Shown: piece by piece, positions 25,608 to 32,995 of the stretch
Layout of the letters: the number at the start of each line of letters is the position of its first letter
How positions within the stretch are numbered: the stretch's first letter is position 1
Source: Epidermidibacterium keratini
GTDB taxonomy: Bacteria; Actinomycetota; Actinomycetes; Mycobacteriales; Antricoccaceae
Direction of reading: 5' to 3'
Length of the DNA: 64,000 bases
Assembly: GCF_009834025.1 (NCBI RefSeq)
Contig: NZ_CP047156.1
Span: 806,001 to 870,000 of the forward strand
Translations under genes and position numbers: made by a program
Notes under the pieces: model-generated
Told to the model about the DNA's origin: nothing
Databases searched by the model: none
What the model saw: only the letters and a program-made list of their open reading frames with translations

Positions 25608-26179
25608 CCGGCTATCGCACCATCCTGGCCGACCCACCCTGGGACATAGAACAACGCGGCGGACGCGGTGCCGAGCACCACTACGACCTCATGACTCTCG
25701 ACCGCATTGTCCATATGCCCGTGAGCGACTTGGCAGCCGAGGACGCGCACCTTTGGCTGTGGGTCACCAATGCGACGCTGCGGCACGGCTACGACGTGGC
25801 CGAAGCCTGGGGCTTCACCGTCCGATCGCCGCTCACGTGGGTCAAGTTCAGACTGGGCCTCGGCAACTACCTGCGCAACAGCACCGAGCATCTACTGTTC
25901 GCGACCCGTGGTCGAGCGCCCGTCCAGTTCCGTTCGCAGCCGACCTGGATTCAAGCACCCGTTCAAGATCACTCGCATAAGCCGGAAGAGCAGTACGCCC
26001 TGATCGAGCGGATCTCGCCCGGCCCCTACCTCGAATTGTTCGCGCGCAGGCCACCACCGCAGGGCCACGACCGGCCGCGTTGGCATGTCTGGGGCAACCA
26101 GATTGACAGTGACATCCAGATCCCTGGCTACCGGGTGCCCAGCGACTCACACAACCAACCGAGAGGAGGAACACCATGA
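25604..26179 (+). CDS. MT-A70 family adenine methyltransferase
   Basis: A 191-residue N6-adenine methyltransferase. The catalytic DPPW lies at residues 10-13 (TILADPPWDIEQRGG). HLWLWVTNATLRHGYDVAEA, TWVKFRLGLGNYLRNSTEHL and PYLELFARR follow in the order usual for MT-A70 proteins of phages and plasmids. It is encoded in the transfer operon with 4-base overlaps on both sides. Self-methylation of element DNA to evade host restriction is a reasonable role given the type I system nearby and the antirestriction gene directly downstream. Confidence 0.88.
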   Translation: MTGYRTILADPPWDIEQRGGRGAEHHYDLMTLDRIVHMPVSDLAAEDAHLWLWVTNATLRHGYDVAEAWGFTVRSPLTWVKFRLGLGNYLRNSTEHLLFATRGRAPVQFRSQPTWIQAPVQDHSHKPEEQYALIERISPGPYLELFARRPPPQGHDRPRWHVWGNQIDSDIQIPGYRVPSDSHNQPRGGTP

Positions 26180-26688
26180 CCGAACACCAACAACGCCGAG
26201 ATCCCGCCCCCGAGGGCGACGCACGTCCGCCAGAACGCGACCGCTCCCGGCCGATGCCCCGACCGGGCGTATGGGTCGCCGACCACCCTGGCGCGCTCGT
26301 TGGCTGGTGGCACGAAGCCCACGGCACGACCGAGGAAGTTGCCGCACGTATCGCCGGACGACTCATCCTCGACACCGTCGACTTCGACGGTTTCACCGTC
26401 CGACCCGACGAACGACCTGAGACCGTGGCAGCCGTCGCCAACGGAATCCGGCAGCACGGCCTAGCCTTCGCCGCCTGGGCCGAGTTCCACGACGCCGACC
26501 CCGCCATGCTCACGAGCTTCGCCGAGCACTACCTCGGCCACTACGACGACCCGGCCTCGATGCATGGTGCTATCCAGCGGGTCCGAGAAGCCGACAGGCA
26601 GACCGCGAACGAGACCGAGCTCCTGTTCCTCGATGCGCCAAAGGGCGGGACATACCTGTTTGCAGGGCCTGAGCACGAGAACCCGTGA
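26176..26688 (+). CDS. ArdA-like antirestriction protein
   Basis: A 170-residue acidic protein. After a charged 28-residue lead, PRPGVWVADHPGALVGWW and the FDGFTVRPDERPETVAAVAN, QHGLAFAAWAEF and HYLGHYDD stretches follow the order and spacing of ArdA antirestriction proteins (GxW..., ExxxxVxxxAxxI, GEAFAAW, YxGxYDS). ArdA proteins mimic B-form DNA and block type I restriction enzymes. The acidic composition agrees. It is the last gene of the transfer operon, with ATGA overlap to the MT-A70 gene. The assignment is by pattern, not by a search. Confidence 0.75.
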   Translation: MTEHQQRRDPAPEGDARPPERDRSRPMPRPGVWVADHPGALVGWWHEAHGTTEEVAARIAGRLILDTVDFDGFTVRPDERPETVAAVANGIRQHGLAFAAWAEFHDADPAMLTSFAEHYLGHYDDPASMHGAIQRVREADRQTANETELLFLDAPKGGTYLFAGPEHENP

Positions 26689-26818
26689 GCCACTGTGGCA
26701 TCACCTGCACCTTGACAGCTCAATAGGAACAGGCCTTCACGGACAGAGTCCCAAACCAGCGGCGAAAGAGAGCAGGCCATTGCTAGATTCCTGATATCTA
26801 CCGAGTTAGGGGTTCGCC

Positions 26819-27253
26819 ATGGGGAGTCGCTGGGACGAAGTAAAGCGAGAACTTGGCATCAATCTACGAGCGGGCTTCCAGGCCCGACGAGACCCGGGTG
26901 GTGCGAACTACAGCAACATTCGCGACCGCGCTGCCGAGATCCGTGATGAGAAGAATGCCCGAGCGGCACGCCTTCGGCTTGAGCAGCAGACGGCTTACTG
27001 GGAACAGAAGCTGGGCGGTGGAAAACGCGGCACGATCAAGAGCGTATTCAAACCCGACCTGGGATATACCGACATCTACTACAACGGTGTTGGAAAGCCC
27101 GACGGGCCGGGACACGGCCACATCCGCGTATTCGAAGACGGCACGGAGACGATCGTCCGCGAGCCCTATGATCCTACGGGTGGTCACCCAGCAAAGCGTG
27201 AGGCCACTCTGATGGATGACTGGCTCAATGATCGCCGTGAGCCTGGTAACTAG
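26819..27253 (+). CDS. Hypothetical element protein (144 aa)
   Basis: A soluble 144-residue protein. The N-terminal third is a charged helix (RDRAAEIRDEKNARAARLRL) and the rest is beta-like (TIKSVFKPDLGYTDIYYNGV, GHIRVFEDGTETIVREPYD). No family recognised. ATG 26819 follows a G-rich stretch 6-9 bases upstream. Its stop overlaps the stop of the convergent gene at 27250. It stands 130 bases after the transfer operon and may have its own promoter. Confidence 0.55.
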   Translation: MGSRWDEVKRELGINLRAGFQARRDPGGANYSNIRDRAAEIRDEKNARAARLRLEQQTAYWEQKLGGGKRGTIKSVFKPDLGYTDIYYNGVGKPDGPGHGHIRVFEDGTETIVREPYDPTGGHPAKREATLMDDWLNDRREPGN

Positions 27254-27549
27254 ATCTCGAAGCGCTCGAGAATTACGACGCGCACATGTCGCCACTGCCT
27301 GCGGGCTGATTCGAGATCGGTCTCGTCTTCAAGCGCTAGAAGAGTGACTTGAATATCTTCGCACGCGTCATCCGCACTGAAGTTGGCGCCTAACGCGCTT
27401 AACTCCAGAGCGAGCTCTTCGCTTCGTTCCAAAGTCGAAAAGTCGGGAACACGGTCGATCCTCGCCGAAATCAGGCGCGCAATCTTCAGGTCCGAGGATG
27501 GTCCGTGCGGTTCGATCTGCTGTTCGCTCTCCAAGTCGATGTCGCTCAT
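27250..27549 (-). CDS. Hypothetical acidic protein (99 aa)
   Basis: An acidic helical protein (SEELALELSALGANFSADDA, VTLLALEDETDLESARRQW) without a recognised family. I chose ATG 27549 over the upstream GTG at 27561. It converges with the gene at 26819-27253 and overlaps its end by 4 bases. It is the only minus-strand gene within the element, so it may be cargo rather than a transfer function. Confidence 0.5.
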   Translation of the reverse strand: MSDIDLESEQQIEPHGPSSDLKIARLISARIDRVPDFSTLERSEELALELSALGANFSADDACEDIQVTLLALEDETDLESARRQWRHVRVVILERFEI

Positions 27550-27729
27550 TATGCCCTGCACTATGAATCATTCGTCCTAGAAGTCAAGCCCTCTCACTCC
27601 TCGGGGGCATGCGACCGCAAAGTGATGGCAGTTGCCTTCGCCGGTCGCACCACCCTGAGGAGTAGGTGGTCGGTCTTGCGCGCTTCGTCGTGCAGATCGG
27701 AGATATGCCTCAGAAAGGAGGACGGATAC

Positions 27730-27999
27730 ATGAGCAAGGAAGTCAAGACTCTGGCGCTGCGGCTGGAGCCAGCCCGGCATGCACGGTTGGTCATGTTGGC
27801 TCGGTTGACCGAGACCACGGTCGCGGATCTGATCCGCGCCGCGATCGATACCCAGTTGACCGCGCTGGCAGCAGACCCAGACGTCGCGGCTAAAGCCGAG
27901 GCAGCTTCTGCCGCCATTCAGGCGGACGCTGCCGAACAGCAGGCCGCGCTTCAAGAGCTATTCGGCTCACCGAAGTCGCGTCGCACGCGGCAGGGCTAA
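27730..27999 (+). CDS. Ribbon-helix-helix-like small regulator (89 aa)
   Basis: ATG 27730 is preceded by AAAGGAGG. The N-terminus SKEVKTLALRLEPARHARLV followed by LARLTETTVADLIRAAID has the beta strand, helix, turn, helix pattern of CopG/Arc-type regulators. The Ala-rich tail is probably a helical extension. Such proteins repress plasmid replication, transfer or toxin-antitoxin operons; which one here is unknown. Confidence 0.65.
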   Translation: MSKEVKTLALRLEPARHARLVMLARLTETTVADLIRAAIDTQLTALAADPDVAAKAEAASAAIQADAAEQQAALQELFGSPKSRRTRQG

Positions 28000-28140
28000 A
28001 CCGACTCGCTCCAACCCCTCCGCTCCGGCAGGCGCTTCCACTACGAATGCGGTCCATCGCAACGTGTGATGGATGGTCGTGGGAGCCCTGCCGGGCACAC
28101 ATTTCGACAACACGGCGCGGCAGGAATCGTCGATCTGACA

Positions 28141-28169
28141 GGCACTTTGGAAGTGATGTAGAAAGTGCC
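28141..28169. promoter_or_regulatory. Perfect 8-base inverted repeat upstream of the XRE gene
   Basis: GGCACTTT and AAAGTGCC are separated by 13 bases, about 70 bases before the XRE start at 28241. It could be an operator or an RNA hairpin in the leader. The 241-base gap 28000-28240 holds no gene, only this and the CTTGC-N6-GCAAG site. Confidence 0.4.
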
Positions 28170-28175
28170 GATTCG

Positions 28176-28191
28176 CTTGCATTCGCGCAAG
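28176..28191. promoter_or_regulatory. Element operator candidate B (CTTGC-N6-GCAAG)
   Basis: CTTGCATTCGCGCAAG is nearly identical to the site at 22210-22225 ahead of the transfer operon. Here it stands 49 bases before the XRE gene, so a self-regulated switch controlling transfer genes is plausible. A TATAAA at 28222 could be the -10 box. Confidence 0.5.
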
Positions 28192-28240
28192 TTCAGAGCG
28201 AAAATGGACCAGGAATCCAAGTATAAATAGAAAGTAGCGC

Positions 28241-28621
28241 ATGCAACAATCCGATCTCACCAAGCTCGCCGACCTGATCTCGCGCACCCGGCGCGCCGCC
28301 GGGATGACCCGCGCCGAGCTCGCCCGCCAGACCGGGGTCGCCGGATCAACGATCACTCGGATCGAAGAGGCCCAGTTCTGCCCAAGAGCGGAAACGCTGG
28401 CCACGATCGGCAAAGTGCTGGACATCCCGGTCAGCGACCTGTTCGCCGCCGCGGACTGGCTGCAAGACAACGAACTGCCGAGTTTCGCCCCATACCTACG
28501 CACCAAGTACCGGGATCTGCCCGCTGATGCCCGGCAGGAGATCGAAGACACGTTCGCGGGCATCGCCAAAAAATACGGCTACGACGCATCCGGACCGGCA
28601 CCCGGCGATGACGAAACCTAA
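28241..28621 (+). CDS. XRE-family transcriptional regulator
   Basis: A 126-residue protein with an XRE helix-turn-helix at about residues 10-62 (MTRAELARQTGVAGSTITRI and AETLATIGKVLDIPVSDLFA), followed by a short acidic tail (about 75-126). Immediately downstream is an ImmA/IrrE-type protease gene. In ICEBs1-like elements the protease degrades the XRE repressor after damage or signalling and so releases excision genes. The same pairing, next to the recombinase gene, suggests it is the master switch of this element. Two inverted repeats lie upstream. Confidence 0.88.
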   Translation: MQQSDLTKLADLISRTRRAAGMTRAELARQTGVAGSTITRIEEAQFCPRAETLATIGKVLDIPVSDLFAAADWLQDNELPSFAPYLRTKYRDLPADARQEIEDTFAGIAKKYGYDASGPAPGDDET

Positions 28622-28654
28622 ATATGTAAATCTCACCCCGAAAGGAGACGCCCC

Positions 28655-29311
28655 ATGAACCAGACTCATCACCATCCATCAACCCTGCGGCGTCTCCGGT
28701 CCGTCATCCCGGCCACGCGTAGCGACGTCAGTTTCGCCGAAGCGCTTCGTACTGCCGAGCTGCAAGCCGCGCTGCTGCACGAGTGCCTTGACCACGGCGA
28801 CGGAATCACCGAGGCGGCGATCGCCAACCTGCCGCGCATCCGCATTGCCCGCGAGACACTCGCGAGCGTCGGCAGCAGCCACTGGAATGGCCGCGAATGG
28901 GTCATCTGCCTGAACGCCCAAGATCCGCTCACTCGGCAGCGGTTCACGCTGCTCCATGAGCTCAAACACATCATCGACCACGGCAACTCGCGCGTCCTCT
29001 ATCGAGGCGACATGTACCGCACGCGGGAGGTCCAGGCCGAAGTAGCAGCCGACTACTTCGCCGGATGCGCGCTCGTCCCCAAGCGTGAACTGAAACGCGC
29101 CTGGGGCAACGGGCTACAGCGCCCGGAGCAGCTCGCAGAGCACTTCGGGGTCAGCATCCAGGCTATCGAGGTACGCCTCGACCAGACCGGCCTGAGCCGC
29201 GTCGTGGACCACGTGCTCGCGCCACGGTGCGCCCGACCCATCTACACGCCGCGCGGCTACCGGCAACGCTTCCGCACCGCACTGCGCTACCCAGCAAGGA
29301 GTCCGGCATGA
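28655..29311 (+). CDS. ImmA/IrrE-family metallopeptidase
   Basis: A 218-residue zinc peptidase. HELKHIIDH at 101-109 gives the HEXXH motif (His101, Glu102, His105), and VQAEVAADYFAGCALVPKRE supplies the downstream Glu zinc ligand typical of the family. ATG 28655 has AAAGGAGA upstream. It follows the XRE gene by 33 bases and its stop overlaps the recombinase start (ATGA). The likely role is cleavage of the XRE repressor. Its N-terminal half has a close copy in the remnant at 9790. Confidence 0.9.
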   Translation: MNQTHHHPSTLRRLRSVIPATRSDVSFAEALRTAELQAALLHECLDHGDGITEAAIANLPRIRIARETLASVGSSHWNGREWVICLNAQDPLTRQRFTLLHELKHIIDHGNSRVLYRGDMYRTREVQAEVAADYFAGCALVPKRELKRAWGNGLQRPEQLAEHFGVSIQAIEVRLDQTGLSRVVDHVLAPRCARPIYTPRGYRQRFRTALRYPARSPA

Positions 29312-31104
29312 GCCCGAAACAGGCCAAAGCGATGCGCGCCGTGGTCTACCTCCGCGTCTCGACACCCAAGCAGATGCACACCGCCGTCGACATCGACGCC
29401 GACGGTAACTCCATCGCCACCCAGCGCGAATACACCGGCAGGCGAGCCACCGAACTCGGCGCTGTCATCGATCGCGAGTTCGTCGAGCCCGGCAACTCAG
29501 CCCAGTCGATCGACAAGCGCCCCGTCTTTCGCGACCTACTGAAGTATGTCGCTGAAACACCGGGTATCGACTACGTCATCATTTACATGCGCTCTCGCGC
29601 CTTCCGTAACCTCGGCGATGCGGTCATCACCAAACAACGCCTCGCCGCGCTCGGTGTCAAGCTCATCAGCGCTAAAGAGAACTTCGGTGACGGGTACATG
29701 GCCGATGCGATGGAAGCCGTCACCGACATCTTCAATGAACTCGAATCCCGCCGCAACGGCGAAGACATCAAGACCAAAATGCGGCACAAAGCCCTCGCCG
29801 GTGGCTACAACGGACGCGCCAAAATCGGCTACCTCAACGCCCGAGAAAGCGACAACGGGCGCCTGTTCAACACCATCGCCATCGACCCAGAACGCGCCCC
29901 GCTCATCCGCCAGATGTTCGAGCTGTATGCCAGCGGCGACTACTCAATCATCGACCTGCGTGATGCATCGGAGGAGCTCGGACTCACCCAACGACCCACA
30001 CCGAAAATCCCCTACCCCCGGCCGCTGGTGAAAAGCAACGTGCACAAGATGCTCTCGGACCCCTTCTACGCCGGATGGGTCACCGTCGACGGCCAACTGA
30101 TCCCCGGCCGCCACGAAGCCATCGTCAGCCAAGCGTTGTTCGATCGCGTCCAGCAAGTCATCGCCAACCGCTCGCAACGCGGTAAACGCGACCGCATCCT
30201 CTACCACTACCTCAAAGGCACCCTGCGCTGCGGACGCTGCGCCACAGCAGGACGCACCAGCCGACTCGTCTACACCGAAAACATCGGCCGCAACGGCACC
30301 CGGTACGGCTACTACTTCTGCATGGGACGCCAACGCAAAACCTGCAACCTACCCCACCTGGCCGTGGCCGCCGTCGAACACGCCATCGAGCTGCACTACC
30401 GCACCCTGCCAGTACCCGAGAACTTCGTCGAGCACATCGAACACACGATCCACGACGCCCTTCACGAGCACCTGACCACTACCGAACAACTACACACCTC
30501 GCTCCGCCACCGACTCGCACGCCTCGATGCCCGCGAAGCCCGGCTGATCGACCTCGCTGCAGACGGCGCACTCAGCCGCCAGAAAATCACCCAGCGCGCC
30601 AACGACATCGCGCTCGAGCGAGCCAGAATCCAGGCTCGCCTCGACGAAACCAGCGCTGACCTTGAGGTCGGCGCCGAACGACTCCGGCACGCCATACAAC
30701 TCGCCAGCAGCGTTGACAATCTCTACAGCCGACTGGACGACGACGGCCGAGCCCAGCTCAACGAAGCCGTCTTCGAACACATCGAGATCGACCAGAGTGA
30801 GTACGAAACCAGCGTCACACGCCACCAGCTCACCGAGACATTCGAAGAAATCACCGAAGCCGCGACGGTCTACCGCAGAATCGGCCAAACAGCACCGCGC
30901 GAAGGGGTAGACCAGGACATAACAAAATCGGCCTCCCGCGAAGACGCGGAAGACCGATTAGCAAATCCGAAACTTTCGGACGTTCTTCTAGCCTCTGGTT
31001 TGAGTAAGAACGTCATGGTGGAGCTAAGGGGACTCGAACCCCTGACCCCCTGCATGCCATGCAGGTGCGCTACCAGCTGCGCCATAGCCCCAAGTGCGAC
31101 TTAA
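29308..31104 (+). CDS. Large serine recombinase (integrase)
   Basis: A large serine integrase. The resolvase domain has the nucleophile Ser18 in VVYLRVSTPKQM and the YMRSRAFRNLGD region. The recombinase domain (about 165-290) contains TKMRHKALAGGYNGRAKIGY, and the zinc ribbon has CGRC and CMGRQRKTC (about 309-348), followed by a coiled coil (about 390-480). ATG 29308 overlaps the ImmA stop and has AAGGAG; an in-frame upstream extension to 29227 overlaps the ImmA gene and is rejected. The last 30 codons read backwards through tRNA-Ala, so the stop at 31104 is supplied by the chromosome; the C-terminus would differ in the excised form. Confidence 0.93.
   Translation: MSPKQAKAMRAVVYLRVSTPKQMHTAVDIDADGNSIATQREYTGRRATELGAVIDREFVEPGNSAQSIDKRPVFRDLLKYVAETPGIDYVIIYMRSRAFRNLGDAVITKQRLAALGVKLISAKENFGDGYMADAMEAVTDIFNELESRRNGEDIKTKMRHKALAGGYNGRAKIGYLNARESDNGRLFNTIAIDPERAPLIRQMFELYASGDYSIIDLRDASEELGLTQRPTPKIPYPRPLVKSNVHKMLSDPFYAGWVTVDGQLIPGRHEAIVSQALFDRVQQVIANRSQRGKRDRILYHYLKGTLRCGRCATAGRTSRLVYTENIGRNGTRYGYYFCMGRQRKTCNLPHLAVAAVEHAIELHYRTLPVPENFVEHIEHTIHDALHEHLTTTEQLHTSLRHRLARLDAREARLIDLAADGALSRQKITQRANDIALERARIQARLDETSADLEVGAERLRHAIQLASSVDNLYSRLDDDGRAQLNEAVFEHIEIDQSEYETSVTRHQLTETFEEITEAATVYRRIGQTAPREGVDQDITKSASREDAEDRLANPKLSDVLLASGLSKNVMVELRGLEPLTPCMPCRCATSCAIAPSAT
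30926..30959. terminator. Hairpin in the integrase 3' region
   Basis: Arms AATCGGCCTCCCGCG and CGCGGAAGACCGATT pair at 13 of 15 positions around AAGA; on the minus-strand transcript the two others are G-U pairs. Equivalent hairpins sit in the two recombinase remnants. It may stop antisense transcription coming from the tRNA side, or be part of the attachment region. Confidence 0.4.
31016..31091 (-). tRNA. tRNA-Ala (GGC)
   Basis: A 76-base tRNA with encoded CCA. The acceptor stem GGGGCTA pairs with TAGCTCC and contains the G3-U70 pair that identifies alanine tRNA. The anticodon loop ATGGCAT gives anticodon GGC, and the T arm contains GGTTCGAGTCC. It is transcribed toward the serine recombinase and serves as the element's attachment site at its 3' end. 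Confidence 0.97.
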
Positions 31105-31156
31105 CACTCTACCTCCCCCGGCCGGTCGCGCGCACGCGGGGTCCTACGGTGGTGGC

Positions 31157-31762
31157 ATGACGTCGCGCTGGCAGGAATTGACCGGTGGCGCCTCGGGCGA
31201 GCGGTACGCCGCCGCGATGGCCGCACGTGCCAAAACCGGCGCCGACATGCACGGCGAAGCGAGCTTCGTCGCCGACCGAATCGCTGCTCCGGCACGCATT
31301 CTCGATGCCGGCTGCGGGACCGGTCGCGTCGGCATACGGCTGGCTGAGCTGGGGTACGACGTCGGCGGCGTCGACCTCGATGAGTCCATGCTCGCCGTCG
31401 CGCGGCGTACCGCCCCGCACATCGACTGGGTGCGCAGCGACCTCGCCGAGTACGCCGATCCGGACGGGTTCGATGCGATCATCTGCGCCGGAAACGTCAT
31501 CCCGTTGCTGGCCGACGGAGCGCTGGATACAACCATGCGGCAGCTCGCTTCGCAATCACGCCCGAACGGCACCGCCATCTTCGGGTTCGGGCTCGATGCG
31601 GCGCACCTGCCGGCCGGGTGCGACCCGACGCCGCTTGCCGACTTCGATGCGGCCACCGAACTTGCAGGGCTGCAGACCGTCGAGCGTTACGCGAGCTGGG
31701 ATGGTGCGGCGTACTCCCCCGACGCCGGCTATGCGGTCACGGTGAGCAAACGAATCCGCTGA
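31157..31762 (+). CDS. Class I SAM-dependent methyltransferase
   Basis: A 201-residue methyltransferase with motif I ARILDAGCGTGRVGIRLAEL (about residues 43-62), an acidic motif II end (GGVDLDESML) and IDWVRSDLAEY. The substrate is not predictable. ATG 31157 is used; a frame opening 63 bases earlier would run into the tRNA region. It is the first chromosomal protein gene to the right of the element attachment site, with its own short upstream region. Confidence 0.88.
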   Translation: MTSRWQELTGGASGERYAAAMAARAKTGADMHGEASFVADRIAAPARILDAGCGTGRVGIRLAELGYDVGGVDLDESMLAVARRTAPHIDWVRSDLAEYADPDGFDAIICAGNVIPLLADGALDTTMRQLASQSRPNGTAIFGFGLDAAHLPAGCDPTPLADFDAATELAGLQTVERYASWDGAAYSPDAGYAVTVSKRIR

Positions 31763-31919
31763 TCGGTCTGTGCATCGCGCTCAACAGCCGACACAATGCA
31801 GGAACCCGAACCACGTTGTGTGCCGTCTGTGAAGGTGCACAACGCACCACCTGATCCCTCAATACGCACCTTCACCATCACCCGCTGGCCGACCGCCAGC
31901 TCATTCATTGGAGCCCACG

Positions 31920-32807
31920 ATGGACTACAGCGACGACTCGAGCACCGACACCAGCTACGGCGCTGCGCCCGACGAGTACTACGACACCGACGGCAACGGC
32001 ATCGACGACGCGGTGGTCATGGATACCGACGGCAACGGCGTCTACGACACCGCGGCACTCGACACCAACGAAGACGGCATCATCGACGCGGTCGTCTACG
32101 ACTACAACGAAGACGGCGTCGTCGACGAGACCGTCACCGACTACAACCAGGACGGGTACGCCGACAGCTCGTCCAGCTCTTCCGACTCGAGCGGATCGGG
32201 CGACACCAGCGGCGGCCCGTCGGGTACGCCGACCGGCGCCGGCGCGGTGAGCACGTCGGAAGACCAGTACTACGACACCAACTACGACGGCCAGGTCGAC
32301 ACCGTCGTGACCGACACCGACGGCAACGGCGTGTACGACGCCGCGGTCTACGACACCGACGGCAACGGGGTCGCTGACACGGTCGCCTATGACAGCGACG
32401 AAAACGGCGTCGTGGATACCGTCGGCTTTGACTACAACGAAGACGGCGTCGTCGATGAGGTTGTCACCGACTACAACGAGGACGGGTACGCCGACAGCTC
32501 GTCCAGCTCCAGCTCCTCATCGGGCTCCTCCTCCGATACGTCGTACTCCGATGCGTCGTACTCCGACTCGTCCGCCTCCGCGAGTGCATCGGGCGGCGCG
32601 AGCGAGCAGTACTACGACCTCGATGGCGATGGCGTTGCTGACACGGTCGTGGTCGACTCCGACGCCAACGGCACCTACGACACCGTCGGGATGGACACCA
32701 ACGGTGATGGCGTCGTTGACACCGCGGTCTACGACTACAACGAAGACGGCGTCGCTGATGAGACGGTGACCGACTACGACGGCGACGGGTACGCCGACAA
32801 GTCCTGA
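31920..32807 (+). CDS. Acidic DxDGDGxxD repeat protein, 16 calcium-binding-type repeats
   Basis: A 295-residue, extremely acidic protein made of about 16 copies of D-x-[DN]-x-[DN]-G-x-x-D (for example DTDGNGVYD, DYNEDGVVD) with a 13-residue period. They fall in three blocks of five or six, each ending in a DYxxDGYAD unit, separated by serine-rich linkers (SSSSSSDSSGSGDTSGG). This matches the calcium-binding loops of EF-hands, dockerins and thrombospondin type-3 repeats. No signal peptide, anchor or enzymatic domain is visible. ATG 31920 has GGAG 6 bases upstream. It is followed by a strong terminator and a paralogue at 32996. Secretion by an unknown route or intracellular calcium buffering are both possible. 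Confidence 0.85.
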   Translation: MDYSDDSSTDTSYGAAPDEYYDTDGNGIDDAVVMDTDGNGVYDTAALDTNEDGIIDAVVYDYNEDGVVDETVTDYNQDGYADSSSSSSDSSGSGDTSGGPSGTPTGAGAVSTSEDQYYDTNYDGQVDTVVTDTDGNGVYDAAVYDTDGNGVADTVAYDSDENGVVDTVGFDYNEDGVVDEVVTDYNEDGYADSSSSSSSSSGSSSDTSYSDASYSDSSASASASGGASEQYYDLDGDGVADTVVVDSDANGTYDTVGMDTNGDGVVDTAVYDYNEDGVADETVTDYDGDGYADKS

Positions 32808-32828
32808 TCGCACGCGCATGATGATCCC

Positions 32829-32870
32829 GCTGCCGCCTGGCCGTTATCGGCCGGGCGGCAGCGCTTTGTT
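32829..32870 (+). terminator. Intrinsic terminator after the first repeat protein
   Basis: A 15-bp stem (GCTGCCGCCTGGCCG with CGGCCGGGCGGCAGC, one G-U pair) with a TTAT loop is followed by GCTTTGTT. Confidence 0.85.
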
Positions 32871-32995
32871 ACCGGAACGCGTCGAAATCGGCCAAAGGAT
32901 TGTGGAACTGCAAGCCCGCGTGACAGCGTCTTTACCACGCATCACCTAACCCGCCGCCTACGCGGCATTTATTCCACGAATTCCAGGAGCACACT

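Larger units (their letters stand above)
21007..31018. mobile_element. Integrated conjugative/mobilisable element at tRNA-Ala
   Basis: The stretch contains a transfer ATPase, replication-relaxation protein, antirestriction protein, XRE/ImmA regulators and a large serine recombinase. The recombinase frame reads into the 3' end of tRNA-Ala(GGC), which fixes the right boundary at about 31018. The left boundary is not defined: no clear copy of the tRNA 3' end was found, and the start given is simply the gap before the first transfer-type operon. The hsd operon may or may not belong to the same element. Confidence 0.55.

Noticed and set aside
31094-31156. N-terminal extension of the methyltransferase at 31157
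   Set aside because: The extension begins next to the tRNA-Ala 5' end and has no protein-like features.
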